A DNA stretch of 42,684 nucleotides from an uncultured Bacilli bacterium (GCA_947629255.1 CANRDF010000006.1:1-42684), one strand, 5' to 3'. Shown: positions 1-8,735, counted from the stretch's first letter. The notes: generated from the letters alone by a model not told the origin. A program made the numbers and translations.

Positions 1-26
1 ATTTAATTTTGCAAATTCTATTTTAT

Positions 27-302
27 TCATCTAACCACCTCATATCCCCTTTTTCTCAAAGCATCACAAATTGGTTTAAAAGTATCGTCCTCAGTGTTCC
101 ACATGTTTTCATAAATAACACATCTTATTTCTTTTTGTTTTTCTTTATCATCAGTTATTTTCTCAAGTCTATTATAAATTGCTCGTTCTTTTCCTCTAAC
201 ACTTCGATAATCAACATAATCATCATCTTCTATTTCAAACAATTCCATTTCTAAATATTGAATTTTAATAATGTCTTTCAGATTAATTTTCATCGTAACC
301 AC
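27..302 (-). CDS. hypothetical phage early protein
   Basis: ORF in a closely packed minus-strand run of small ORFs. Confidence 0.5.
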   Translation of the reverse strand: MVTMKINLKDIIKIQYLEMELFEIEDDDYVDYRSVRGKERAIYNRLEKITDDKEKQKEIRCVIYENMWNTEDDTFKPICDALRKRGYEVVR

Positions 303-505
303 TCCAATTCTTTTACTTGCTGGTTTATAGCTTGTATTAATTCCATAGTTATTATTTCTTTCCCACCTATGCGAATACTTTTATCATAATCAAAGTAAAT
401 AGCATTTGATTTTTTATAATTTATATATGATTTTATACAAACCTTTGAATTGGTTTTTGTTCTTTCTTCATATCCTAACTTTTTAAACATCTCTTTAGCG
501 GTCAT
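290..505 (-). CDS. hypothetical phage protein
   Basis: ORF overlapping its neighbour in the minus-strand operon. Confidence 0.5.
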   Translation of the reverse strand: MTAKEMFKKLGYEERTKTNSKVCIKSYINYKKSNAIYFDYDKSIRIGGKEIITMELIQAINQQVKELEWLR

Positions 506-511
506 TTTTCA

Positions 512-781
512 TCAGTCCTTTGGCATTTCATAAACATAAGTTGTTGTTCCTACGAATTGGTTATTATTGTTTATTTGTAAGCTAATATGTTTTAAGATAT
601 TTTGTATTTCATCTAAAATTTCTAATGCTCTCTCTTTTGTTTTATAAATACCTAATTCAAATTCACTATCTTTTGAATAAACCGTTACGTATCCTTTATC
701 AACCATATCAGTATCATCAATATATAATCCATCATAAGGAATTAAAGCCAATTTATCTTTAGTTCTTATATTTAAATTCAT
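512..781 (-). CDS. hypothetical phage protein
   Basis: ORF in minus-strand operon. Confidence 0.5.
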   Translation of the reverse strand: MNLNIRTKDKLALIPYDGLYIDDTDMVDKGYVTVYSKDSEFELGIYKTKERALEILDEIQNILKHISLQINNNNQFVGTTTYVYEMPKD

Positions 782-784
782 TTT

Positions 785-1150
785 TCATTCCTCCGTTTCA
801 AATAAACTATCTTTTAACATTTCTGCACAGTATACGGGTCCAACATCTTTTTCATTAAAATTGTAAACAATTAAACAATCATCTCGTTTAGTGAAGCTTG
901 ACAATGATTTTTTGTTTATAAAATCTTCCCATGCATCACCTTCTGCTAAATATTTTTTTAACTCTTCAGCAAAATCATTTAAGTAATTACTAAAGTTTGA
1001 ATCTTTTGAAAGGATTTCGTGTATTTTTGAAAACAAGCTTCCTTTTTTTATATTTTTGTAAGCAGAATCAATGTTATAATGATTTAAATTTTTTATGATT
1101 GTTTGCTTTATATTTGAAGACTCACAATCAAATATTGTTATTTGTTTCAT
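785..1150 (-). CDS. hypothetical phage protein
   Basis: ORF in minus-strand operon. Confidence 0.5.
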   Translation of the reverse strand: MKQITIFDCESSNIKQTIIKNLNHYNIDSAYKNIKKGSLFSKIHEILSKDSNFSNYLNDFAEELKKYLAEGDAWEDFINKKSLSSFTKRDDCLIVYNFNEKDVGPVYCAEMLKDSLFETEE

Positions 1151-1571
1151 TTTGAACCTCTTTCAATTCTTGTAATTTATTTAAAGCCTTAATTTTACAA
1201 CTATAACAGTTACAATAAATTTGTGGTGTTGGATGTTCAGTTTCATTTTTAAAATCTTCTTCAAGCCACTTTTCAAATTCAATTAAAGTATTATTGTTTC
1301 TTTTCAATTTTAAAATCTCATTTACGGCATCTTCTATTAATTCAGTATCTAATATTTCACATACCATAGACATATAACCATATGCAATATCGTAATTTGT
1401 TTCTGCTATATCTAATTTTTCTTTTAATGATTTATTTTCCTCATATAATGCATCATTTTCTAAGGTTAAGTCGTATATCATTTCATTTAACTTTTTTTCT
1501 TCTTCTGTTTTGCCAGCAAATTTAATGTTTTCTTTTTTTACTTCAACATAATATTCACTCATCTTTACCAC
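1128..1571 (-). CDS. hypothetical coiled-coil phage protein
   Basis: ORF; Glu/Lys/Leu-rich heptad-like central segment. Confidence 0.5.
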   Translation of the reverse strand: MVKMSEYYVEVKKENIKFAGKTEEEKKLNEMIYDLTLENDALYEENKSLKEKLDIAETNYDIAYGYMSMVCEILDTELIEDAVNEILKLKRNNNTLIEFEKWLEEDFKNETEHPTPQIYCNCYSCKIKALNKLQELKEVQNETNNNI

Positions 1572-1749
1572 CTTCCCTTTTCAGCCTCTTTCGCAAGACT
1601 CTATTTTTAGTTCTATCTTTTTTCTTCGTATGCCAAATATCGTCAAAAGATAAATGTAAATAGGATTTGTATAGTTTATTTTTTAATTTTCGGATTCCTC
1701 GTTGTTTGGAATTGTATGACCTACTCATCTTTATTGCCTTCATTAACAA
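1555..1749 (-). CDS. small basic hypothetical protein
   Basis: ORF rich in K/R, overlaps neighbours. Confidence 0.4.
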   Translation of the reverse strand: MLMKAIKMSRSYNSKQRGIRKLKNKLYKSYLHLSFDDIWHTKKKDRTKNRVLRKRLKREGGKDE

Positions 1750-1957
1750 AATCTAGGACTTCACAAAAAGCATAATATTTAGAACTTAATCTTTCTTCAG
1801 GCAAAGAATACATTTCGTGTAGTTTTCTTGCTTTATCAGTTTCTTTTATCTTATCTTCCAAAAAAGAAAGTTGTTGCTTTTCTTTTTCTGATTTTGCAAT
1901 AATTTTTGTAGGATATTCAAATAAATTTTTATATACATTTTTTTCTTCTTCTGACAT
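1721..1957 (-). CDS. hypothetical phage protein (start trimmed to MSEEEKN)
   Basis: ORF; internal Met avoids overlap with upstream gene. Confidence 0.45.
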   Translation of the reverse strand: MSEEEKNVYKNLFEYPTKIIAKSEKEKQQLSFLEDKIKETDKARKLHEMYSLPEERLSSKYYAFCEVLDFVNEGNKDE

Positions 1958-1958
1958 T

Positions 1959-2303
1959 TTATTTTCCCTCCAAAATTTCCATAGTATCAACATTATATGG
2001 TTTACTATCAAACTTATTTTTATCTTTAAATATTTTGCTATTTCTTACATTTTGAAAAATACCATTGCTTACTTCTACAAACTCATCATCTTTTAATGTT
2101 AAAGGTGTCAAATTTTCTTGCCTTAATAATTTTGTTAAAGTATTAATTGTGTATTCAGCAGAAAAACCACTATGTCCATAATTAGCAAATATCTTAACCA
2201 TTTCTAAAATGTGATTATTAATATCTTCTTGCATCTTCTTTGCTTCTTCGTCTTTACAATTATTTAATATTAAATCTAATTCATATTTTGCTTTTTCTAT
2301 CAT
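1959..2303 (-). CDS. hypothetical phage protein (start trimmed to MIEKAKYELD)
   Basis: ORF in minus-strand operon. Confidence 0.45.
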   Translation of the reverse strand: MIEKAKYELDLILNNCKDEEAKKMQEDINNHILEMVKIFANYGHSGFSAEYTINTLTKLLRQENLTPLTLKDDEFVEVSNGIFQNVRNSKIFKDKNKFDSKPYNVDTMEILEGK

Positions 2304-2304
2304 T

Positions 2305-2511
2305 TTATTTTTCCTCCAACTTTTCAATTTCCTTTAATGCTTTATCCATGATGTTTCTAACCGTCACAATATGCTCTTTTAGATATTCATATTTTTCCTC
2401 GGCTTCTTCAACCATTAATAAAGCAATGTATTGAGTTGCTTCTTTACTATTAAGATAACTACGGATGATTTCTCTTGCGTTTTTTATATAATTTTCGTTT
2501 TTATTATTCAT
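2305..2511 (-). CDS. hypothetical phage protein
   Basis: ORF in minus-strand operon. Confidence 0.45.
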   Translation of the reverse strand: MNNKNENYIKNAREIIRSYLNSKEATQYIALLMVEEAEEKYEYLKEHIVTVRNIMDKALKEIEKLEEK

Positions 2512-2893
2512 CTTTACTATCTAACCTTTCTTTTAAGTATTTTTGATTTTTAATAAGTTGATTAATTTTATATTCATAAGCAGATATATTAAATGCCATT
2601 CCATCTCCAGCATAATACTCTTCTATATCTTCCCAATAAACATCTGGGTCATTTTCTTCTGGTAGAATTTCAACTGTATCACTTAACATATTGTATAAAG
2701 AATTATGAGGATAATTACCAAATATAAAAACATCTCTAATAATTAAACAATGTCCCCAACCTAATCTTCTATAATCTCCAATATCTTTAGAAAATTTATA
2801 TTCAGAACCGTTATAAAATACTTTTTTAGGTGCTTTACCATCTTTAATAAGTCCCAATAACTCATACATTGTAATATATTTTTTCACTAGCAA
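2504..2893 (-). CDS. hypothetical phage protein
   Basis: ORF heading the left minus-strand operon; likely start at MYELLGLI. Confidence 0.5.
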   Translation of the reverse strand: MLVKKYITMYELLGLIKDGKAPKKVFYNGSEYKFSKDIGDYRRLGWGHCLIIRDVFIFGNYPHNSLYNMLSDTVEILPEENDPDVYWEDIEEYYAGDGMAFNISAYEYKINQLIKNQKYLKERLDSKDE

Positions 2894-3805
2894 TCATCTT
2901 CTCTTTCTAATTTTTATCATTTTACGCATCAAATTTTACATACCTCGATGTCGTTCAATGCCCAAATATGCATTTTTTGCATCATAAATATGTCATTTTT
3001 TGCCACAATTAAATTTGCGTTTTCCTCAATGTTTATAAGGCTTTGTAGGCAATTTTTTCCATTTTAGTATATAGGTATTTTTCGCATTATTTTGACAAAA
3101 ATTCTATTCTATTTTCATTTTGCTTACATTCGCATTTTAACATTATGAATACTACCTAATCACTCCCATATTTTATCTATTATAGAGAAATGAGAGGGTA
3201 AATAAGACCCCCAGCCCGTTCTTAAAAATAGGGATGGGGTGGTTAAAATGCCAAAACGGTCGTTTATGTGTAGGCAAAAAGTCCATAAACACAGGGGTTA
3301 AAAGCAAAATGAATAAAAAAAGAACAATATCACAATTGACATTGTCCGTTATAATTAAAAAGAATTTTTGTATGCCATTTTGGAATGTGAAACAAGAGTA
3401 TACTTCTGTTACTTTCCTTACTTCTCTACTTTCCTACTTTCCTACTCTTGTTACATTCCTCGTTACATTTTGTGTTCCGTTCACATTCCAACTATGTACC
3501 AATTATATGAAACAAAATAATGCGAAAACATATAATATTATAATATATTTATGTGTACAATATATAAAATCAAAATATGCCCATAAAATCAATATATTAT
3601 ATATCCTATTTGTGGTGTATTATATTTAAAAATATTCGTTTTTTAACACAATTTTTATTGACATTTATGTGTATATATGATATACTGTATATGTAATAAA
3701 GAAATAAAGTATTTATTACAAAATGGAATTAATAGAAAAGGTTTTAATCTTTGGATTATACAGAGGGTTTGTAAAATCTTTGGGGGTTTGTTTAGAAAGG
3801 ATTTT

Positions 3806-3997
3806 ATGAAAAGATTAAAACTAAAAAGAAAAGGCTTGATAATTATCACCGTATGTATAACTTTACTAAGTGGGTTATTTATTCAGATTGTCTATAATAG
3901 AATCACTTGGATAAATAAAAAAGCAAGTGAATGTGATATCGAACACGGTTACACTTGCTCACTCAACGACTTACAAAATTATCTAAGAAATAATTAG
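3806..3997 (+). CDS. small single-TM protein
   Basis: MKRLKLKRKGLIIITVCITLLSGLFIQIVYN: basic N-terminus plus one TM helix; ORF start trimmed. Confidence 0.45.
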   Translation: MKRLKLKRKGLIIITVCITLLSGLFIQIVYNRITWINKKASECDIEHGYTCSLNDLQNYLRNN

Positions 3998-4109
3998 TAA
4001 GTACAAAAAAGATTTAAAACCTTTCTTGCTATTCCATTATAAAAAATATTCTATAAAAAGTCAACGGCGAATTTACAAGATGTTAAGAAAGAAAGAGAGA
4101 TAATGGAAT

Positions 4110-4334
4110 ATGAAAACAGTAAAAGAAATTAGAAAAGAATTGAAAGAACTTGGACTATTTGAAACATTGCAAGTCGGCAATCAAGTAATCATGAAATGTA
4201 CTTCTGATTATGCAATGAGACATGCAGGAGACGAAAGCGACCCAATGAGGGATTGTTCAGCTTATGTATATGGCTTTAAGTTAAAATGGGTTATTAATAA
4301 CTTATTAAGTGATAAGCTTATAAAGGAGGCTTAA
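4110..4334 (+). CDS. hypothetical protein
   Basis: ORF in plus-strand operon preceding SSB-like gene. Confidence 0.5.
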   Translation: MKTVKEIRKELKELGLFETLQVGNQVIMKCTSDYAMRHAGDESDPMRDCSAYVYGFKLKWVINNLLSDKLIKEA

Positions 4335-4336
4335 TC

Positions 4337-4633
4337 ATGAATCATGTTATATTAGTTGGAAGAATTACTGACGATTTTGAAAAAGTAGAAGAGAACGGAT
4401 CTAAAAAAGTTTTTTTCACAATTGGAATCCCAAAGCCATTTAAAAATGCTAACGGAATTTATGAAACTGACTTTATTCGTTGCATACTTTGGAATGGTAT
4501 CGCTGATCGTGCTTGTGAGTATTGTAAAAAAGGCGATATGATAGGAATTAGAGGAAGAATTACAAACGATTGTGTAGTAGCTGAAAACATAACTTTCCTA
4601 TCAAGTTATAGTTTTGAAAGAAAAGAGGTGTAA
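4337..4633 (+). CDS. single-stranded DNA-binding protein-like (OB fold)
   Basis: MNHVILVGRITDDFE...FIRCILWNGIADRACEYCKKGDMIGIRGRI matches the SSB pattern. Confidence 0.85.
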   Translation: MNHVILVGRITDDFEKVEENGSKKVFFTIGIPKPFKNANGIYETDFIRCILWNGIADRACEYCKKGDMIGIRGRITNDCVVAENITFLSSYSFERKEV

Positions 4634-4636
4634 AAT

Positions 4637-4867
4637 ATGAGATTAGATTTTTATGATATTGATTACAGCATTGAACGTTTAGAAGATAGCTTTAAAATTT
4701 ACGATAATGGAAATAGATACCGTATGTATGATAATGACATCATTTTCGATGATTGGTATAAAACATTTAGTGAGTATTTACCTATTGAAAAAGAATATAG
4801 AAATAGAGTTATTGCATGGGTAAATTCTTTTAGAAATGAGGAATATGAGCATGAAAATAGAAATTAG
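4637..4867 (+). CDS. hypothetical protein
   Basis: ORF in plus-strand operon. Confidence 0.45.
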   Translation: MRLDFYDIDYSIERLEDSFKIYDNGNRYRMYDNDIIFDDWYKTFSEYLPIEKEYRNRVIAWVNSFRNEEYEHENRN

Positions 4868-4897
4868 CGTAAAAGATTTAACGACAGGGGTTTTATA

Positions 4898-5134
4898 ATG
4901 AACTGGGAGCAATTAAAAGAAAACTATTCTTTAGAAGATTTTTACAATATACTTTACAGAAATAAACCACATAGAAATAGTAAGCTTTATAAAGAATGGA
5001 ATTATTTAGAAAGTATCGCATACGAAGAATTATTAGATGAAAATGAAAATTTTGAAAAATGTAGTAAAATTATTGATGAAATTATTAAATTTTTAAAAAA
5101 TCAAAAGAAAGAGGCGTTACAAAAATATGAATAA
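4898..5134 (+). CDS. hypothetical protein
   Basis: ORF overlapping start of recombinase. Confidence 0.45.
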   Translation: MNWEQLKENYSLEDFYNILYRNKPHRNSKLYKEWNYLESIAYEELLDENENFEKCSKIIDEIIKFLKNQKKEALQKYE

Positions 5135-5939
5135 CTATGAAGAAAATTTAAAAGAAATTAATTATTATATTGATTTATACGAAAATGGTGAGTTTCCAGA
5201 TATCAAACAATATATAACAAGTGAAAACTTGTTTTTCTCCCTTTATAAATGCGATATTTATGCGTATTTACGAGTATCAACTGAGCATCAAGATTTTGGC
5301 AGGCAGATCATAGAGTTATATTACTTTCTAAAAAAGAAAAACATTTCTATCCCAATTCAACACATCTTTTTTGATAAATACACAGGGAAAAAGATAGATC
5401 GCGAACAGTATCAAATCATGAAAACTTATTTTAAAGCAAATGATTATTTGTTAATCCCTAACCTTTCAAGACTTGGAAGAAATTGGGACGACGTAAAAAA
5501 AGAATGGTACGAAATGGAAACCAAAAATATAAATAGAGTCGTTTTAGACAATGAAAATTTATCTGTAGAACTTCCAAGTGAAGAAAAAAAAGCTGTTACA
5601 CTTGAAAAGAAAATGATTCAAGACATTACCTTTAGTGCTTGCCTTTACTCAGCATGTCAAAAGATTCAAGAAGTTAGCTCAGCAACAAAAGCAGGAATTG
5701 AAAAAGCACGAGAACAAGGGAAAACCATTGGTAGACCAAAAGGGAAAAATACAAACGAAACTAATTTTATTAAAATGTTGCAAGCAATCGAAAGTGGAGA
5801 ATCTCAAAAAGAAGCTTCTAACAAACTGAAGTTTCCTGTCAGGACTTTCCAAGAATGGTTATATCGTTACTACAAAAGATATAATGTTAAAACAGTTAAA
5901 GAACTACTATATTTATTAGAAAGAGAGGCTCAAAAATGA
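5127..5939 (+). CDS. serine recombinase (resolvase/invertase family)
   Basis: IYAYLRVSTEHQDFGRQ catalytic Ser motif, NLSRLGRNWDDV, GRPKGK, C-terminal HTH-like segment. Confidence 0.9.
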   Translation: MNNYEENLKEINYYIDLYENGEFPDIKQYITSENLFFSLYKCDIYAYLRVSTEHQDFGRQIIELYYFLKKKNISIPIQHIFFDKYTGKKIDREQYQIMKTYFKANDYLLIPNLSRLGRNWDDVKKEWYEMETKNINRVVLDNENLSVELPSEEKKAVTLEKKMIQDITFSACLYSACQKIQEVSSATKAGIEKAREQGKTIGRPKGKNTNETNFIKMLQAIESGESQKEASNKLKFPVRTFQEWLYRYYKRYNVKTVKELLYLLEREAQK

Positions 5940-6004
5940 CGATTATTTTAATCATTGGCATAGCTGTATTTATGGAATTAGCAAAAATGTCTAAAAAGTA
6001 CTAA
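5936..6004 (+). CDS. 22-aa hydrophobic peptide MTIILIIGIAVFMELAKMSKKY, overlapping recombinase stop
   Basis: ATGA overlap with upstream stop; terminator follows directly. Confidence 0.35.
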   Translation: MTIILIIGIAVFMELAKMSKKY

Positions 6005-6007
6005 AAA

Positions 6008-6031
6008 ACACCTTAAACGGTGTATTTTTTT
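6008..6031 (+). terminator. Rho-independent terminator of plus-strand operon
   Basis: ACACC-ttaaac-GGTGT followed by ATTTTTTT. Confidence 0.75.
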
Positions 6032-6249
6032 GCATTTATTTTAATCTTTTATACATTTTAATTGTAAATATGCCTTATTTCTTGTTTTTATATGGTTTTT
6101 AGCAGCGTTTCTATAATTTACGTATAACTTATCATAAAATGCTAAACACATCTAAAATCATATTTAAAACAGTTAATTTTATTTTTATAAAATATATAAT
6201 AATGTACAACATTTTATGCTTATCTTCCCTACAGTCAAAAAACTTTTTC

Positions 6250-6331
6250 ATGACGTAGATTTCCCTGCCAATCATTATCTTTTAGGCTCCCTCGTAGGAA
6301 GCTCAAGGATTCGAACCTTGGTCTACATCAT
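6250..6331 (-). ncRNA. permuted tRNA-like RNA (candidate YrlA-like Y RNA)
   Basis: Minus strand: ATGATGTAGA...TCTACGTCAT closing stem (one G.U); inside, T-arm CAAGG-TTCGAAT-CCTTG, acceptor 3' AGCTTCC, loop TACGA, acceptor 5' GGGAGCC, TA, D-like AAAGATAATGATTGGCAGGG. Confidence 0.55.
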
Positions 6332-6340
6332 TTTATAAAT

Positions 6341-6424
6341 AACATACTAATAACAGAGGCAGGTTTCTAACCATGGGCAATTAAGCCCATATGAATGCTA
6401 CCAAGCAATTGCTACCAGTATACT
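6341..6424 (-). ncRNA. tRNA-fragment-like structured RNA (D-loop, anticodon arm and variable-arm-like)
   Basis: Closing pair AGTATACT/AGTATGTT; GGTAGCAA near 5' end; TTGGTAGCA; hairpin ATGGGC-TTAATT-GCCCAT; GGTT-AGA-AACC resembling a tRNA-Leu(UAA) core. Confidence 0.4.
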
Positions 6425-6430
6425 ACCTAT

Positions 6431-6634
6431 CTATAATCTTTTATACTTTCTTCGATTATCGTTTTCTTTAATATCCACTACTATAACATCAGGTTTTCCA
6501 CCTGTAGGAGCTTTTACTTCTACTGTGTCTCCAACTTTTAAATCTTTGTTACTTTTATAATAATAAACTTTTTCATGCTTTCCGTAAGTTTTTCTATCAA
6601 ATTGCACACCTATTAACTTAGTCTTTTTCTTCAT
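6431..6634 (-). CDS. hypothetical protein
   Basis: ORF overlapping upstream gene. Confidence 0.5.
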   Translation of the reverse strand: MKKKTKLIGVQFDRKTYGKHEKVYYYKSNKDLKVGDTVEVKAPTGGKPDVIVVDIKENDNRRKYKRL

Positions 6635-7292
6635 ATTCTGCCTCGATTACACTTGCTTTAATAGATGACATCCTTTTTTGAATTTCATCTATATTCGTCT
6701 CTTTCTTGTGTTCTATAATTACAGGGTTTGTGGCTTCAACAAGTCCATGTTGTGCTTTTGCTGAAAAAATAGATGTTATCTTTTCCAATTGCCCTACTTG
6801 TGCCGACGTTAGTATATTACCTACAATGTAATCATCTATTATTTGCATGATTTCCATTTTCTCGGCGTCTTGTTTATAATTATTATATGTGACTGTGCTT
6901 ATTCCTAATAGTTGGCAAAATGTTGTTTTATTTGGTGGAAATGGAACTTTTTCGTTTATCTTTGCAATCATTTCTTTGTAAATTTGGAACGCAAAAGCAA
7001 GTTCTTCTGGAGTATAAGACTTTCTCATAACAATATCAATAGGTGCTGTACTTCTATTCGTTATTAAATTAAAAATTTGTGTAGATGTTAGTCCGTTTGG
7101 ATCATGAGCTAAAACTTTTTCAAGCTCTATTGAAACAGCATCTGCTTTTTCTCTTACCATAGGTATTAAAGTTTCTTTGGTAGCTAATTGTATATCTTTC
7201 ACAAAATCTTGATGTTCCACAATTCTTCTGTCTCTTTCTTTCTCTTGTACTTTTAAACCTTTTTCATGTATCTTTTTCATATCTTTTACCAT
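6618..7292 (-). CDS. phage protein, possibly terminase small subunit-like
   Basis: HTH-like TTFCQLLGISTVTYNNYKQD followed by SAKAQHGLVEATNPVIIEHKKE, resembling the small terminase C-terminal pattern; weak. Confidence 0.4.
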   Translation of the reverse strand: MVKDMKKIHEKGLKVQEKERDRRIVEHQDFVKDIQLATKETLIPMVREKADAVSIELEKVLAHDPNGLTSTQIFNLITNRSTAPIDIVMRKSYTPEELAFAFQIYKEMIAKINEKVPFPPNKTTFCQLLGISTVTYNNYKQDAEKMEIMQIIDDYIVGNILTSAQVGQLEKITSIFSAKAQHGLVEATNPVIIEHKKETNIDEIQKRMSSIKASVIEAEYEEKD

Positions 7293-7633
7293 TGATTTGG
7301 CACCTTATCTTTCAAGTAAAAATATCCATCATATGCTTCTTCTATTCCTGATGTTTGCATGTCACTATAGGCTTTCAAATCATCTTCCAACTGTGAATAA
7401 TAAAATGATAGATTCTTATCACAATATTCGTAATAAAGCCATAGCGCATAATCGTCCCATGTCGTAAATCTTTTACTACGAAATGCTTTGCTTATATATC
7501 CTTTATATTTTCTGCTAGCAAAATCCACAAATGTTTTAGGCGGTTCTTCTTCCGTTTTTTCTTCTTCTCCCCAAACCATTTTGTAGATGTCATCTAAATA
7601 TTTTTTATCTTCGTTGCTTAATATCCTTTTCAT
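7286..7633 (-). CDS. hypothetical phage protein
   Basis: ORF overlapping both neighbours. Confidence 0.5.
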   Translation of the reverse strand: MKRILSNEDKKYLDDIYKMVWGEEEKTEEEPPKTFVDFASRKYKGYISKAFRSKRFTTWDDYALWLYYEYCDKNLSFYYSQLEDDLKAYSDMQTSGIEEAYDGYFYLKDKVPNQW

Positions 7634-8067
7634 TCATAATAAAGTATTTCTACCTTTAATCCCTCTTCTCCTACATTATATCTCTTTTTTATGCAAACAT
7701 CTGTCACTTGTGCATCGTCTTTATATGCTACTCCATTTAAAGAATCTAACACGCTTTTAACTAAATTATCACAATCTGGTTTCTTTGGATAACCTTTTCC
7801 TTGTAACAAAAACTTTTTAGAATCACTATAACTTTCTGGTATTTTAAAATAAGCATCAATATGTACAGAAAGCTTTCCCTCATATTCTCTTGTTTCAAAT
7901 GGACAAGTACAAAAATCAGGGCTTTCTAAAAATTCGCATCGGATTTCACTTTCATAATCTGCTGTCTTTTTGGGTGTGTAAGACCACACTTTTCCATTTT
8001 TACGTACTGTTCTTGGTCTTTCCTTTCCTTTTGGCTTTCCTAAATAAGTAAATTTAATTTGATACAT
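7630..8067 (-). CDS. rusA: RusA-family Holliday junction resolvase
   Basis: GKPKGKERPRTVRKNGKVWSYTP...KKPDCDNLVKSVLDSLNGVAYKDDAQVTDV. Confidence 0.9.
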   Translation of the reverse strand: MYQIKFTYLGKPKGKERPRTVRKNGKVWSYTPKKTADYESEIRCEFLESPDFCTCPFETREYEGKLSVHIDAYFKIPESYSDSKKFLLQGKGYPKKPDCDNLVKSVLDSLNGVAYKDDAQVTDVCIKKRYNVGEEGLKVEILYYE

Positions 8068-8091
8068 TATATCTCCTATAATTCTTTTCTT

Positions 8092-8168
8092 TGGAGACCT
8101 TTATTGGATTCGAACCAATGAATCACGAATTTGCAATTCGTTGCCTTTACCATCTTGGCTAAAAGGTC
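8092..8168 (-). tRNA. tRNA-Cys(GCA), CCA encoded
   Basis: GACCTTT-TA-GCC..GGC-A-ACGAA-TTGCAAA-TTCGT-GATTC-ATTGG-TTCGAAT-CCAAT-AAAGGTC-T-CCA. Confidence 0.95.
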
Positions 8169-8177
8169 TATAACGTA

Positions 8178-8199
8178 AAAAGTACCGAAATATCGGTAC
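8178..8199 (-). terminator. hairpin and T-tract at end of the ncRNA array
   Basis: Minus strand GTACCGA-TATT-TCGGTAC-TTTTT. Confidence 0.6.
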
Positions 8200-8212
8200 A
8201 TCAATGAAAAAT

Positions 8213-8275
8213 GAATTATCTTGTAAGTCATAAACAACAAGTACCGTTCTGCTATCTAATCATTACTTATAATTC
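8213..8275 (-). ncRNA. closed-ended structured unit
   Basis: GAATTAT...ATAATTC perfect inverted ends; contains CTTACAA, resembling a tRNA-Val anticodon loop. Confidence 0.3.
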
Positions 8276-8283
8276 GCATGGTT

Positions 8284-8323
8284 ACTAATGATATGTACTC
8301 AGCAATGAATCCATGTCATTAGT
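8284..8323 (-). ncRNA. closed-ended structured unit
   Basis: ACTAATGA...TCATTAGT perfect inverted ends; shares ATGACATG with next unit. Confidence 0.3.
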
Positions 8324-8339
8324 GGAAATGTAACTTATT

Positions 8340-8388
8340 ATTTATCTATGTCACTTTTTTCTACAAAGCCCTCATGTCATAGATAAAT
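8340..8388 (-). ncRNA. closed-ended structured unit
   Basis: ATTTATCTATG...CATAGATAAAT perfect 11-bp inverted ends. Confidence 0.35.
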
Positions 8389-8393
8389 TTGAA

Positions 8394-8479
8394 TAAGCCG
8401 TCCGCTTAATTACGAACCAATTCCAGTATTGTAAATAATTTACCATCTTTTTAGTGTTAGGTTTTGCTGTACGGGCTTA
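8394..8479 (-). ncRNA. Y-like array unit 5 with ACAGCAA motif
   Basis: TAAGC(C)CGT-ACAGCAA ... ACGGCTTA. Confidence 0.45.
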
Positions 8480-8488
8480 AATGTAAAC

Positions 8489-8568
8489 AAGACACCTAAA
8501 AATAAACGTTTCAATATTACCTTTTAATATCTGTTTGTTTTCTTTTAATTGTTTGCTGTGTGTGCCTT
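8489..8568 (-). ncRNA. Y-like array unit 4 with ACAGCAA motif
   Basis: AAGGCAC-AC-ACAGCAA ... GTGTCTT; inner hairpin GATATTA-AAAGG-TAATATT. Confidence 0.45.
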
Positions 8569-8589
8569 TCTTTGTATTTTAAATTTAAC

Positions 8590-8709
8590 AAAGGGCATAT
8601 GACCTTCCCACTGGCTTAGACCACTTGCCTATCAGGGCAATGAAGCCCAGAGTAGGATTCGAACCTACGAATGGTGGATTTGTTGTCCACTAATTGCTGT
8701 TAGCCCTTT
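8590..8709 (-). ncRNA. Y-like array unit 3: permuted tRNA-like module with ACAGCAA motif
   Basis: AAAGGGC-TA-ACAGCAA ... arm GTGGA-CAACAAA-TCCAC, T-arm GTAGG-TTCGAAT-CCTAC, acceptor 3' TCTGGGC, loop TTCATT, acceptor 5' GCCCTGA, TA, D-arm GGC-AAGTGGTCTAA-GCC ... GCCCTTT. Confidence 0.65.
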
Positions 8710-8735
8710 TTCATCAAATGTATTACTTATTATTC

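Noticed and set aside
3234-3629. 131-aa ORF
   Set aside because: Low-complexity, covers repeats and hairpins in an intergenic region, no plausible protein pattern.
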